From Takakia lepidozioides (taxonomy: Eukaryota > Streptophyta > Takakiopsida > Takakiales > Takakiaceae), in the NCBI GenBank assembly GCA_030704615.1, contig CM060732.1, positions 17,734,001 to 17,798,000 of the forward strand: DNA of 64,000 nucleotides, given 5' to 3'. Position numbers and translations under genes: made by a program. Below are positions 33,373 through 44,406 of this stretch, piece by piece; position 1 is the stretch's first letter; each line of letters begins with the position of its first letter. The notes beneath the pieces were generated by a model, which had not been told where the DNA came from, ran no database searches, and saw only the letters and a program-made list of their open reading frames with translations.

Positions 33373-34926
33373 CACTAGAAGCATTCGTGTCTTTTTCGAA
33401 TCGACTGCATGTCCGCGACCACTCCGGGAACCACTTGGTAGTAAACGGGACTACTGGAGAGTTGAAACAGACAAAATTTGAAAAAGCCAAAATTGCAAGT
33501 GGTTGTAATTACTGCACATGCGACTACAAATTTTCATTCCTAATTCGATTAATGGAATAAAGATATTTATTCATTAAAGTGAATATGTAGTCGACTCAAC
33601 GACTCCATGAACCACTGCGCATTCATTGCACCCATGACTCGGCAGCACATTTGCTGACGTGGCTTTCACAAAAAGAGGTAAACAAAATGTGGCCTTGGGG
33701 GAATAGATATTTTAATACATGCTGCCTCCACCTGGCCTGTCTGGCAAGGATGCAAGTGCTGCGTCGGACATGGCGGGACGTGGGAATGCAAATCCTGACA
33801 CGGCAAGGCCTTCGTATACTGTGAGCGCGCGTAGTGGCTTCTCAGAACGGTGTGACATCGGGTTCTTGGTCATTCAACACTTACAGAATGTGCTGGATGG
33901 AGGCACGATGGAGCGCACGGAGAGGTAAAGGCTGAAAGCGTTCATTAAGGTTGTGAACTACAATTATATCATGCCAAACCAGTTTTTCGGTACGCAGATG
34001 GTGTCACGAGAGATTCTGCGATTTGCGCATAGGTGGACTTAATTTTGATGTTGACTTGAAGGCAAATGTGACACCAGTGAAACTGGAAACTACAGGTAAG
34101 ATGATGGCGTGCTACATCGCGACATAAACCTGCATTTGACATTCAGGCTTAGGATTCATGCAATTTGGTGCTACTCAGGCCTGCACAGTTCCAGAGCAGA
34201 AGTGGGAGCCCATCCCAGGGATGGGGACCTCGTAAGTGCTTCTTCATTTTGTACTCACCTTGTTTTTGCATCGCACTTGTGCTACAAGGGGCAGAGCCAT
34301 TCATTTGGCTGGAGGTTCAATTCCTCTACAAGTGAGCTATTCCCGTGTCACTACAATCAGTTAGATGTGTTTGTGGTGGTTGCTGGATTTGCGGCTCTAG
34401 GGTGTCTTGCCAAGTGCTTGCAGGGATCAACGTTAATGTGGACGGGGCAGTACATATAGCATAAAAGCTCATTCACTGGTGAAGAAGACCATGTGCAAAC
34501 ATATGTCATGCTATTGCTTCGAGAGTGCTGCTATTGGGCAAGTGGGAGAATGAAACAACGGTGAGAAGGAAAGCAAGGGAAGCACAAAAAGGTGTCGTTC
34601 GGTCCTGCTCCTTTGGAGACACCCCCCATTCCACTGGTCTTTGTTCCTGGAAAGCATGCAGATGGGCCAGAAAATGCATGCACACATTCACATCTACTTC
34701 CCGTACATGAAGACGATCCTCTCCTCACATGTCAGAAACAATATGGGCAGAACAAAAAAAGGTTTGTTCACAAGACAGTCAGTGACCACATACCCATACA
34801 TTATCGATACTATTAACTGTCTCGCCCTTGCTTATAAGCAGGACTGTACAAAATGGGTTCTAAGGACAGTAAGAGTCCTTAGCATAGCTCTCGTCTATGA
34901 GCTGCTGGCTTAATGGACACTGAGAT
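33373..34926 (-). other. CACTA 3' terminal region
   Basis: About 1.5 kb lies between the transposase stop and the terminus. The first 300 bases repeat short CGACT/AGTCG motifs (33403, 33591, 33600 and others), as expected for subterminal transposase-binding repeats. Plus-strand open frames at 33719-33928 and 34109-34459 have no recognised domain; a second CACTA gene is possible but unsupported. Confidence 0.5.
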
Positions 34927-37008
34927 TCAGCTGGGCTCACTATCCGTATCCAAATAATCTTCCCCTTCACTACCCACATCTGCAATTTGCCTGGCGGTAA
35001 TTACCAACCCTGGAATGTCTTCCTCATTAAAGGTAACTGATCCTTCCAAAGAGACTGGTTCGGCCGTATCTGGTAGATTTCGTGGTTCCCTCAGACCCTC
35101 GTGGTCGGCATTCTCCCCTAGGTCCAGATCATGGACGTCGGCAACGACTCATTTGGCCCGGGGGTCCTTGTGAAGAACCACCTTCCATCCCGGCGCATGG
35201 ATGTCATCTGAAAAGAAAACTTGCTCAACTTGCGATGGGAAGATGAATGGCTCTTCATCTTGTGGTAGCATTTTTCTGAAATCAGCAAGGAGGAACCCGT
35301 ACTCATCCCGTTTCATGGTGGCATTCTCTCCTACCATATTGGCTTTTACCTAAGAACAACGGAATAGAATTGGCTTCACAAGACCATAGTCTAGTTTAAG
35401 GATCTCTTTGATCACTCCTACATATTGCACATGGCATGAAATTGGATTCCGATCTCGTGCACAGCTCCTACTCTCTTGTTCAAAAAATGATGCCACTCCG
35501 CTGTCATAAGTCACCAGGAGGCTAGTGTTGGCATCGTCCTCTCTATAGTGATTGCCATATGCTTTCATTGACCGGTACGAAGTGGCAATCAGCCCTGGGG
35601 GGAATGACAGACTCACCATGCCCTCATCTGGGTCCTCGTTCTCTGATGCGTACTTTCTTTTTGCAGATTTGACCCACACTGTAAAGGGCTGCAGCTCCTC
35701 CATTGTTGTCGGGTACTCCACCGGGGATCTGCGCCTATGATCGCCCCTCCGCCATGCTTTTGCAAATGCTCTCCGTTCCGTTTTCAGGCGGACCTTCTCC
35801 GCTGCATATTTTCTGGCAGAAACCAAATAGAAGCTGCAACTCAGTCCCCCTGACCAACACCGTACTGTACATGCATGCCACATGTAGAGTGTGTCCTTTC
35901 AAGCACATTGTAGTGATGCAGCCTACTTCATGATCACTTGCAAGCAACAACACCAACTACGAAACACCCTCTGTTGTCGTCTGAAGCACCCTGTTAGTAC
36001 ACGATCCCACTCCCATAGTGGCCGGAATGACTTGTGACAATATATATATAATTCATGCATACAAAGACCATTAAGAATAGCACATGAGGGATGTAAAGTT
36101 TACACCCACTGTCTCCATGGTGTCATGGTTGTTGTGTTGTTCAACACATAATCATGTGCCACATCCCGAAGGCGCGGGCTCATGGCACGCTTTGTTCCAC
36201 CACCTTCTAGGACCTCGCCTACAACTCCTTCTTCCTCGTTCTCGTCCCACACCTGTCGTTGTATTGCATCAAATGAAGACATATACTGTGTCATGAAGCC
36301 CAGGGCTTCGTCGTGGATGTAGCCCTCCGCCATACTCCCCTCTAGCCATGCCATGTTGCGTACATACCCCTTCAGATCCTTCATGTACCTCTCCATGGGG
36401 TACATCCAACGGCTGGCTACGGGCCCACACACATGCAGCTCCTCTACAAGATGCACTAGCAAGTGCGTCATGATGTCAAAGAATGATGGAGGGAATTCTT
36501 TCTCCAGCAAACATAGGGTCACAGCCACATCCTCATGCAGCGATGTAATGTCCCTCGGATCCCACACCTTCACACAAATCTTCCTAAACACTCGACTTAC
36601 ACGCATTATGGCAGTTCGAGGACCCGACGCCATCGTACCCCGAATGCACATTGGCAAAATCTGCTGCATCATCACGTGTAGATCATGTGACTTCATCCCC
36701 GACCATTTCTTGTTTATGGCATGCTTTTGGAAAGCACCCGAGAATCCGGTTGGCATTTTCATGGCTCCCAATGTCTTCAAAAATTCCTCTTGCTCTGATT
36801 TGGTCGGGACGTATGATGCTGCTGGCATGAGCACTTTGCCTGGTCTATTTGGATCAGGCCTTAGCCACAGATGTGACCGTATCCCTTCAATCTCCATGTC
36901 CTTTCGTACGTTTATCGTATCCTTCTCCCCAAAGATAGTCTTCAGAATGTTCTCGCAGAAGTTCTTCTCACAATGCATGGGGTCCAGGAGGTACCGCTGC
37001 AAGAGGTT
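34927..37008 (-). pseudogene. Tnp2-type CACTA transposase, C-terminal exons
   Basis: An exon from 37008 (acceptor TTTCAG) encodes LLQRYLLDPMHCEKNFCENIL and a DUF4218-like block (THLLVHLVEELHVCGPV, WMYPMERYMKDLKGYVRN) down to about 36100. After an intron, acceptor CTGCCAG near 35816 leads to a DUF4216-like C-terminal part (VQYVGVIKEILKLDYG, PFIFPSQVEQVFFSDD) with a stop inside it near 35350. It ends EDYLDTDSEPS at 34927. This is the standard order of Tnp2 transposases of plant CACTA elements. It is not intact, and the upstream exons lie on the far side of the chromovirus. Confidence 0.8.
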
Positions 37009-37041
37009 CTGAAATGCCAAATGTCCTCCCATGAGACCAAG

Positions 37042-37046
37042 TTCTA
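37042..37046. other. Target-site duplication TTCTA (left copy)
   Basis: TTCTA directly before the LTR at 37047 is matched by TTCTA at 41951-41955 directly after the other LTR. Confidence 0.9.
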
Positions 37047-37769
37047 TGTCGCGCACCTCACTTCGGTAAGCTTCCCCCTCAAGTCATAGTTACTCGCTTG
37101 ATGCGCGCGCCTAACTCCCAACCTGGCCGGGGCCAACTTGGAGCTTCGGCTGCTCACCGGGACATAACGGTCCCCCCTTGATCTCCCAAAGAACCCTCCA
37201 ACGATTTGGAACCAGCGGAATTCCCTTTGGTAGTTGGCAGTCCGGAACAGCTCCCCACTCTTTGGTCGCTTTCCGGCTCGTTTGCTTACTCACTAGCTTT
37301 TGGTCACCAACGGGCTTGCACCGTTCTCGGGGTTACTACTCCCTATATATACTTCTGTAGCTATCCGCGGGGGTTTCACAAACAACCATGCCATTTTATG
37401 GCGAACCACCACGAACACCCTCGACTCCCGGTGATGAGTCGCGGTGAGTCTTGGCCCACCCACCACGGCCCCTATGGACAGTGATGAGTCCCAAGACTCC
37501 CCACGACTCCCACCACGAGGTCTCCGCCCCAGGGTGAGTCGTATGCCACCCCCACTAAGTCTCGTTAAGCTACCACCACCCCTTGTGGAGCCACCCCCAC
37601 CGCAACCCGGTGTGCGGGGCTCCACCTAGTGAGCGCCTCCGCCTCCTTGAGTGCCTTGGGCACTCAAGGGTGCTTCAGCCCCCCATACCTATCGCTGCCA
37701 CTGTCCCCACCACAGGGGCAGCCCCTCTTGTGTCCCGACCGCCTGCCCTCAATGCAAAGGGCCGCGACA
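37047..37769 (-). repeat. 3' LTR of the chromovirus
   Basis: 723 bp, plus-strand start TGTCGCGCACC and end GGCCGCGACA. Just beyond it on the element's inner side is purine-rich minus-strand sequence (GGTAGGGGTGTG), a candidate polypurine tract. Confidence 0.9.
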
Positions 37770-38675
37770 CACACCCCTACCAACAGGGAGTCGATGTCCT
37801 CATCGGCTTGTCCATTTTGTGGAAACGAACATCCAAGTTGTGGCGTCCCACATCAAGGAGTTTGTTTCCGTACCATGGCGTCCCATGGCCAAGAACCAAA
37901 CCCCACACTTGACTCTACTCTCCACTAGCTAGTTCGGCCGACTTCCTCCAAGTCCCGGCCAAGGGTGGAGCCTCTCAAGCTCCTCCCAGTGCACTCTTCT
38001 TGGCCTCCTTCAAGGCCAAGGAACGATCCTCCCCGAGGATCGAATCGCCTTACAACAACAACATTGCTTGCGACCGCTCATGATGCCGTTTTTGGCATCA
38101 CCTTGAGCAAGGGTTCACCTCGAACCCTCTTTGACTAGGAAAGTAACCTTGAACCAACCGCGCGCCCCAATCACTACAATTGGGTCCGCTTTGGAATGCT
38201 GGCCTGAGGTACGGGAACACGCCGAAGCCGCACTACGACTTCGTCCCGAGGCTACACGATTATAGTACGTGAACGGAAGCGCGTAGCTTCCGCGTTTAGC
38301 CCGCACTACAAAGCAACCCCCTCGGTAGCGCAGTTATAGTATGCGCACGCGCCAGGTGCGCACTAGCACGTGAACTCCTAAAGAAGGCGCAAGTTTCATT
38401 GCCCCTTGGATGGGAGTCACCCGATTTTGGCATTGCGCAAACACACAATTAACCCAATTTACCTCTCCCACTTTTGTAAGCTAGCATGCATTCTACACAC
38501 TAGCCAACACACCATGCATCGCCATTCCAAACAAAATAGGACGCACAATGTTTGGAACCCATTTCCTTTATAACAAATTTTTGTACAATACAAGTTTTTG
38601 CAATCGGATTCCTAAGCTAGCTAAGCCGGGCTAAGCATGCATTTCCTCCCCCACGCTCCAAGGTTGATGTCCCCA
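37770..38675 (-). other. Chromovirus 3' untranslated interior
   Basis: Sequence between the chromodomain stop and the 3' LTR. No open frame of note was seen. Confidence 0.5.
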
Positions 38676-39020
38676 TCAACGCTTCTTCCGCTTTTGAGGT
38701 CGCCCTTCGAAAACTGCAACCGCCTCGGATGCGTTTCCCATTTCTGAGGCACGCACCCAAGATGCCTCCATATGATTATAGCCCTTCCATTTGACGAGAT
38801 ACTCCGTTTCTCGGTTCTTGAACCTCCTCGACTTAAGTAGTGCCTCCACCTCGTACTCAGGTTCATTTTCATGATCCAACAGCAGAGGTGGCGGACGCAA
38901 CACTTGATGCCGATTCGGACGCGCTTCATCTTTGAAGTAAGGCTTCAAAAGGGAGACATGGAATACTGGATGCACCTTGCTGTTTGCCGGCAGCTCCAAT
39001 TCATACACATCCTCATTCAT
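38676..39020 (-). pseudogene. Integrase C-terminus with chromodomain
   Basis: Encodes HPVFHVSLLKPYF, the usual end of a gypsy integrase, then a chromodomain: YEVEALLKSRRFKNRETEYLVKWKGYNHMEASWV, given here as the stretch from YEVE to SWV. The aromatic-cage positions (Y in YEVE, W in VKWKGY, W in ASWV) are kept. Chromodomains in chromovirus integrases direct insertion toward marked chromatin. The catalytic part of integrase is missing, so this is a leftover tail ending in a basic KKRKKR-like run. Confidence 0.85.
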
Positions 39021-39361
39021 AACCTTCCGGATGCGGAAACGCCCAAATCCGTGGGAGGGCGAATAAACCTTCTGTCAGCAAGGGAGTGGGCCATGGAGGA
39101 GGCACACGAACCCCAGTTTTTGCTTTACATTAGAGAAGTGAAGGGAGAAGGCGATGGGGAGCCGAGCCCAGATTGGATCAAGGGGATTTTGGAGAAATAC
39201 CAGGATGTGATGCCGGAGGATTTACCAAGCGGCTTGCCACCGCGAAGAGGAGTTGACCACAAGATTGAGGTGATACCGGGAACGGAACTGCCTGCCAAGG
39301 CACCCTACCGGTTGAGCCACAGGGAGTTGGTCGAGCTGAAGACTCAGCTCAAGGATCTAAT
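39020..39361 (+). pseudogene. Inverted protease-RT linker segment
   Basis: Plus-strand frame with [37 protein letters not shown] and [18 protein letters not shown]. It is the same sequence that reads on the minus strand at 157-560 and 63160-63500, so this roughly 340-bp block is flipped relative to its own element. Past 39361 come about 230 bp of unplaced sequence before the protease. Confidence 0.85.
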
Positions 39362-39596
39362 GTCTTTATTGATTTATACCAGTCTATCTTAGATCCGAGA
39401 TAGTGCCAAAAAAATGACTCAATTTGCCAGGCCAGCCACCAAGCTGCACTTTGCATCCAAACCCTAGCTTTCCATGGACCGTTCGGATCTGATCTTGGTG
39501 TAGTCCGGTCTGGTCGGGTGGGCTGGTCATTATAATTTTCTTTACCGAGAACGAGACAACAAAGCCCAATGACAATTAGGGAGAATTGGTCGTAAG

Positions 39597-40300
39597 ACCT
39601 CGCCACCATTCCCACATGGCAGCGTGACTACTCTCTTGCGGCCATCTATGACCGCTCCGGATTTGCTCAAAAAGGTCATCCCCAAAATGAGATCTACTCC
39701 ATCCATCTCGCAGATGGTGAAGTTCTCACGTCCCTCCCAACTCCCGAGTTGAAGAGGAACATCAAACGCCAACCTTGTCGCCAACTGTGGTTCTCCTTTG
39801 GCAGAACGCACCTCAATAGAGGCCCCCACGTCACTTGTCGGGAGTCCCAGCTTTTGTGCCGTTGCCGGTGTCATGAAGGAGTGCAACGCTCTTGTGTCCA
39901 CCAACAACGACACGTTAGTTCCGGATATTATCCCATCCACGAACAATAACTAACTCCCTTTACGTAAGGCGTCAGTTTCCTGATACAACTCACAAGCAAA
40001 TTTGCCTACCTTGCAAGTCCTGGCAACCACCGCTTCCACCAAGCGACTGATGGTATCTTCCGACAACTCTGTGGTCGCCCAAGTCATGTTCAATTGTCGG
40101 GGCTTCGTGCACTTCTTGGCCATGTGCCCGGGCTCCCCGCAATTGAAACACACTCCATCAAAGGTTGCCTTCTGTCCGCCATAAGCCGCTCCACCCGCTT
40201 TTCCTTTCGAAGCACCGAGTGTCGCCTTGACTTGTGAAGGCCCTCCCTTCGATTTCCACGTGCCATTGTCGCCGCGTGGCCTATCCCACTTCTTTTTCGG
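39597..40300 (-). pseudogene. Zinc knuckle and protease of the chromovirus
   Basis: Minus-strand order: CFNCGEPGHMAKKC (CCHC knuckle, about 40150), [20 protein letters not shown], a TAG stop at 39950-39952 where the 63.8-kb copy has Gln, then the aspartic protease. The active-site box reads VDTRALHS instead of the VDTGASHS of the 63.8-kb copy, so catalytic geometry is lost. It ends at GGEVLR, where normal order breaks. Confidence 0.85.
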
Positions 40301-41170
40301 TCAGAAGGAGTCACCTTCCCGCCGGGTCTTCTTGTGGTTCAGCTCCGTACGGCCTTGTCTTTCACCCTTAGGGACATCCGAGAAACATTCAGCCCTCTCA
40401 ATTGCCTCGTTCAAAGTCTTAGGTGGCTTCTCCTCCAACTTCTGCCTGGCCCATGGGGCCAGTCCCGCCACAAAGTTGAAGACCATTTCTGGTTCTGCCA
40501 TGTCCGCGACTTCGAGCAACAGCACATTGAAAGCCTGGACATATCCCCGAATGTCATCTGTTTGCTTCAAATTCCTCATCTTGTCCCGGGCGAGCCAGGA
40601 CGCGTTGAGGGGCACAAAGTGCATCTTCATCAATTCCTTGAACCCACTCCAGTTCAAGGTTTCCGGGCTTGGACCTCGGTCGTGAAGGCGTTTCTGCCAC
40701 CATTGTTGAGCATAGCCCCTCAAATAGGTGGGAGCCACTTCCACCCGATCCTCGTCACTCAACTTGGCCGCCCGGAAGTACTGCTCCAGCTCCAAGAGCC
40801 AGGTGTTGAGGGCCTTCCAATTTCAGACGCCCTCGAAGGTGCCGGGTTCCTTCGGCTTCACCTTAAACTTTGCCTTAGTGGAAGTGGCATTAGCCGCCTT
40901 CAATACGTCTTTCAACGTCCCGCCAAATTGCGCCAACAACCCTTCCCAAAAGGCTGCCGGCATGGGAGGCATCTGTTGGTCGGTCGGAGCTCTCAGGGAT
41001 TCCTCAGGCTCCGACTCCTCAGATTCCTCCCGCTCTTGAGCGGCCTCGTTTTCGGAAACATGCATCGCTTCCTCAAACGGCCGCCTCGGTGACACGTCGC
41101 CCCCATCAGGCTCACCAGGATCATCATCTTTTGGGCCGTTCCGCTTTCGCTTTGGCTTGCCCGACCCCAT
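40301..41170 (-). pseudogene. gag of the chromovirus
   Basis: The start is taken at 41170 (MGSGKPKRKRNG), soon after the primer-binding site; an upstream ATG in frame at 41224 overlaps that site and is unlikely. An acidic region (EREESEESEPEES) is followed by the retrotransposon gag domain (LRGYAQQWWQKRL, MHFVPLNASWLARDKMRNL, MVFNFVAGLAPWARQKLEE). A TGA at 40823-40825 splits it and a second TGA lies at 40301-40303. Both are one substitution from a sense codon. Confidence 0.85.
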
Positions 41171-41212
41171 GATGAGGCTAATCCCAAGGACGATCGCGTA
41201 CTGAACTCTAAA

Positions 41213-41223
41213 CTCTGATACCA
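41213..41223 (-). promoter_or_regulatory. Primer-binding site for initiator tRNA-Met
   Basis: Two bases inside the 5' LTR the minus strand reads TGGTATCAGAG, the standard plant retrotransposon primer-binding site complementary to the 3' end of initiator methionine tRNA. Confidence 0.92.
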
Positions 41224-41225
41224 AG

Positions 41226-41950
41226 TGTCGCGCACCTCATTTCGGTAAGCTTCCCCCTCAAGTCATAGTTACTCGCTTGATGCGCGCGCCTAACTCCCAA
41301 CCTGGCCGCCGGGCCAACTTGGAGCTTCGGCTGCTCACTGGGACATAACGGTCCCCCCTTGATCTCCCAAAGAACCCTCCAACGATTTGGAACCAACGGA
41401 ATTCCCTTTGGTAGTTGGCAGTCCGGAACAGCTCCCCACTCTTTGGTCGCATTCCGGCTCGTTCGCTTACTCACTAGCTTTTAGTCACCAACGGGCTTGC
41501 ACCGTTCTCGGGGTTACTACTCCCTATATATACTTCTGTAGCTGTCCGCGGGGGTTTCACAAACAACCATGCCATTTTATGGCGAACCACCACGAACACC
41601 CTCGACTCCCGGTGATGAGTCGCGGTGAGTCTTGGCCCACCCACCACGGCCCCTATGGACCGTGATGAGTCCCAAGACTCCCCACGACTCCCACCACGAG
41701 GTCTCCGCCCCAGGGTGAGTCGTATGCCACCCCCACTAAGTCCCGCTAAGCTACCACCACCCCTTGTGGAGCCACCCCCACCGCAACCCGGTGTGCGAGG
41801 CTCCACCTAGTGAGCGCCTCCGCCTCCTTGAGTGCCTTGGGCACTCAAGGGTGCTTCAGCCCCCCATACCTATCGCTGCCACTGTCCCCACCACAGGGGC
41901 AGCCCCTCTTGTGTCCCGACCCCCTGCCCTCAAGGCAAAAGGCCGCGACA
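41226..41950 (-). repeat. 5' LTR of the chromovirus
   Basis: 725 bp, plus-strand TGTCGCGCACC to GGCCGCGACA. It is nearly identical to 37047-37769 and clearly related to the solo LTR at 7145-7882. Confidence 0.9.
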
Positions 41951-42176
41951 TTCTATGGGCAAAAATAGTAGAATATGTGGCAGAAGTTGTCCATGTTACT
42001 ACATTCTGCTTTCAACAACTGCACGATCCTCTACACAGTGAGGTGTAGGGCTTCAACATCTACTGCATAGTAGTTACACTGACTTAGGAGTTGGTGGAAG
42101 GACTCCTGATAGTAAAGGTAATTCCAGGAAGCACAATGTGAAAGAAAGTGAGTGAATGGGGGGGGGATTCATGCAC

Positions 42177-43413
42177 CTTCCAGTATGGCAAATCCCAAAG
42201 GATTGTCCGGCGCTTCACCCCGTGCGACATGGCTGGATCCGCACTACTTCCTTCTCTCCTTCCAATCTCCATGAACGCCTCTTTCTCCTTTGCAAATTGC
42301 AATGTCTCCTCCGGTGTCACAGCATTTGGTGCCATTCTCTTTTCAACACATCCATTGAAGTGTCGGCCTGCTCGTCGGTAGGGGTGGTTTCTTGCAAGGT
42401 AACATCAATGCCCCATGTATATTGTCTTCCCTAATGGCTTTGAGTGCCGTGAATCCACATAGGGCCCACAAATGGGGCACCCTTTGTAGCCCTTCGTCTT
42501 GCAACCCGCAACAAGGCCATATGCGGGGAAATCGTGGATTGACCACATGAGTATGGCACGGAGGGTGAAACTCCGTTGCCCTACTGGTTTCAAAATGTCG
42601 TAAGCTTCAACTCCAATCCATAGTTCCTGTAGCTCTTCAATCAATGGTTGCAAATACACATCTATGTTTGCATTTGTCACGGACTCCTTGCCTGGAATCA
42701 AGAGAGACAACATGACAAAGAATTTCTTTGTTGTCAACCATGGTGGCAGGTTGTATGCCACCAACTGCACGGGCCATGTGGACCATGTGCAACTCTTTGA
42801 TCCGTATGGGTTTACTCCATCCGTAGATACAGCCAATTGCACATTGCGTGGGTCCTCGGCGAAATCGGGGCAAGTTGCATCTATATGCTTCCATGCAAGG
42901 GAATCTGGGACATGCCTTACCAAACCATCGTTTGAGGCATTCCTAGAATGCCAAGTCATGAGCTCACTAATGGTCTTGCATTTCTACATTCGTAATAGAC
43001 GGGGGATAAGGGGAAAGTGCCTCAACACCTTGGCTGGCTGTTGTAACCTACCCACATCATGGTATCGGGCTGCACCGCATTTGGGGCACTCCATAGCGTC
43101 CTTGTACTCTCTTCTGAAAAGTACATGTCCTTTTGGACATGCATGTATTTTCACGTAGTTGAGGCCGAGCTTCCCAATCATTTTGTTGGCCATGTGACAG
43201 CTTTTTGGCATTTCATTTGGTTGTGGAAGCAAGTTCAGCCGAGGCAAAGAGAACAACTCGTCCACAAAATGGTCTGACACACCGTGGGTTGTGCACAGGT
43301 TCATCAACAGCATGCTGGCAGCAAGCTTTGTGGATTTGCATCCCTCGTACAATGGCACACATGCTTCTTCTAGTGTCATGTGTGCAGAATTCTCATTTCC
43401 ATCTCCACCTCCT
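42177..43413 (-). pseudogene. Tnp2-type CACTA transposase, N-terminal exon
   Basis: The minus strand from 43413 reads VPLYEGCKSTKLAASMLLMNL, a Cys-X2-Cys block (MECPKCGAARYH), then the transposase core with LAVSTDGVNPYGS (the conserved TDG-NP motif), LSLLIPGKES, GYKGCPICG, and ends at LPYWK|GTGCAT (donor after 42177). It would splice to 37008. Stops at about 42985 (within LLRM*KCKTIS) and about 42403 (GH*CYL, where relatives have Arg-Arg) inactivate it. It is cut at 43414 by the LTR of gypsy copy 2. Confidence 0.85.
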
Positions 43414-44406
43414 TGTTAGAGGACTGTCGGGGACTTAGACACTTATACGGGATCTGTAGGGTACCCTTAATTTTTGCACAGACTGAGACCAACAGGAGCC
43501 TTAGGGGTGACAGCAGCGCACTGTAGAGGGGGGTTACACATCCCGTCACAGCCGTCACAGTCGTCACAGCAGACACAGCCAACACAGCCCGTCACAGTCG
43601 TCACAGCCAACACAGCCAACACAGCCCGTCACAGTCGTCACAGCAGACACAGCCGGCACAGCCGACACAGCCCGGCACAGCCACACAGCCAGTCACAGCC
43701 CGACACAGCCAAACACAGTCGCACAGCCAGTCACAGCCCGTCACAGTTTCACACAGCCAGTCACAGCTTGACACAGCTGTCACGATCATAGGGAACAAAT
43801 AGTAGGACAGGGAACGACTGTGGGGAACAACACCTGCGAAGGGAACATGTTAGTTCACAGACACGGTTAGTGAGGGAAACGGTTAGAACCGCGGATAGGA
43901 AGATAAAGGGAGAAACGGGGAAGGAATGGACATCATTCGGAGGAGGACTTCTTGGTGATAGAGGAGAGGGGATCGGGTAGAGATGAGGAACGGAAGTGAA
44001 GATAGAGAGATGATGAGTAGATGCTTGATATAGGCAAGGTTGTAATGATATTGTAGAGCAGATTAGAGACACAATGGCTTCGGCCTGATACCTGATAAAT
44101 CATAATCGGATACTTTTACGATACAATCACACTGTGTAGAGAGATCTGAGTGAAGCTGTGAAATGAATGGATGAGCTGATGGAATCCAATAGATTGATAA
44201 AGCAAACTGATACTTAATTATCAATGGTAAGATAGCTAACATGAATACCAAAAGGAAAACAAATAGGAAATACCCCCATGATACACTAGCTGTAGGTCAT
44301 GACTGATTGTTCTGCGCGGGCTGAGTACTTAGAGATTTCCAACTCTTCTATCTTGGAGTTTCCGCCTCGAATAGCGAAGGGATGGGTGAGTAAAAGCCGC
44401 GCGACA
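43414..44406 (+). repeat. 5' LTR of copy 2
   Basis: 993 bp from TGTTAGAGGACTG to CGCGACA. It holds a CACAGCC-type minisatellite at about 43550-43790 that is longer than in the 54-kb LTR, TGATAC motifs near 44090-44225, and the ATG of ORF1 at 44299. The 3' boundary is set by the adjacent primer-binding site and by the end of homology with the LTR at 53895. Confidence 0.85.

Larger units (their letters stand above)
37047..41950 (-). mobile_element. Chromovirus (Ty3/gypsy) with both LTRs, internally rearranged
   Basis: Two LTRs (37047-37769 and 41226-41950) with TG...CA ends and TTCTA target duplications bound 3.5 kb of interior that codes on the minus strand. The primer-binding site, gag, zinc knuckle and protease are in normal order. 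RT, RNase H and the integrase core are absent; the chromodomain end of integrase is present, and the protease-RT linker lies inverted between protease and chromodomain. It sits in the intron of the CACTA transposase. It is non-autonomous, but the LTRs look close in sequence, which suggests a fairly recent insertion. Confidence 0.92.
33373..43413 (-). mobile_element. CACTA (CMC/EnSpm) transposon with nested insertion, one end present
   Basis: The element's 3' terminus on the plus strand reads CACTAGAAGCATTCGTGTC at 33373, exactly where the interrupted integrase stops (flank ATG). Tnp2-type transposase exons follow on the minus strand, with a chromovirus in an intron (37047-41950). The other terminus is not seen because copy 2 of the gypsy family starts at 43414 inside the transposase N-terminal region. 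CACTA elements move by cut-and-paste with 3-bp target duplications; the second duplication cannot be checked here. Confidence 0.8.

Noticed and set aside
43474-43791. A Ser-His-rich open frame in the LTR
   Set aside because: It is the translated CACAGCC minisatellite.
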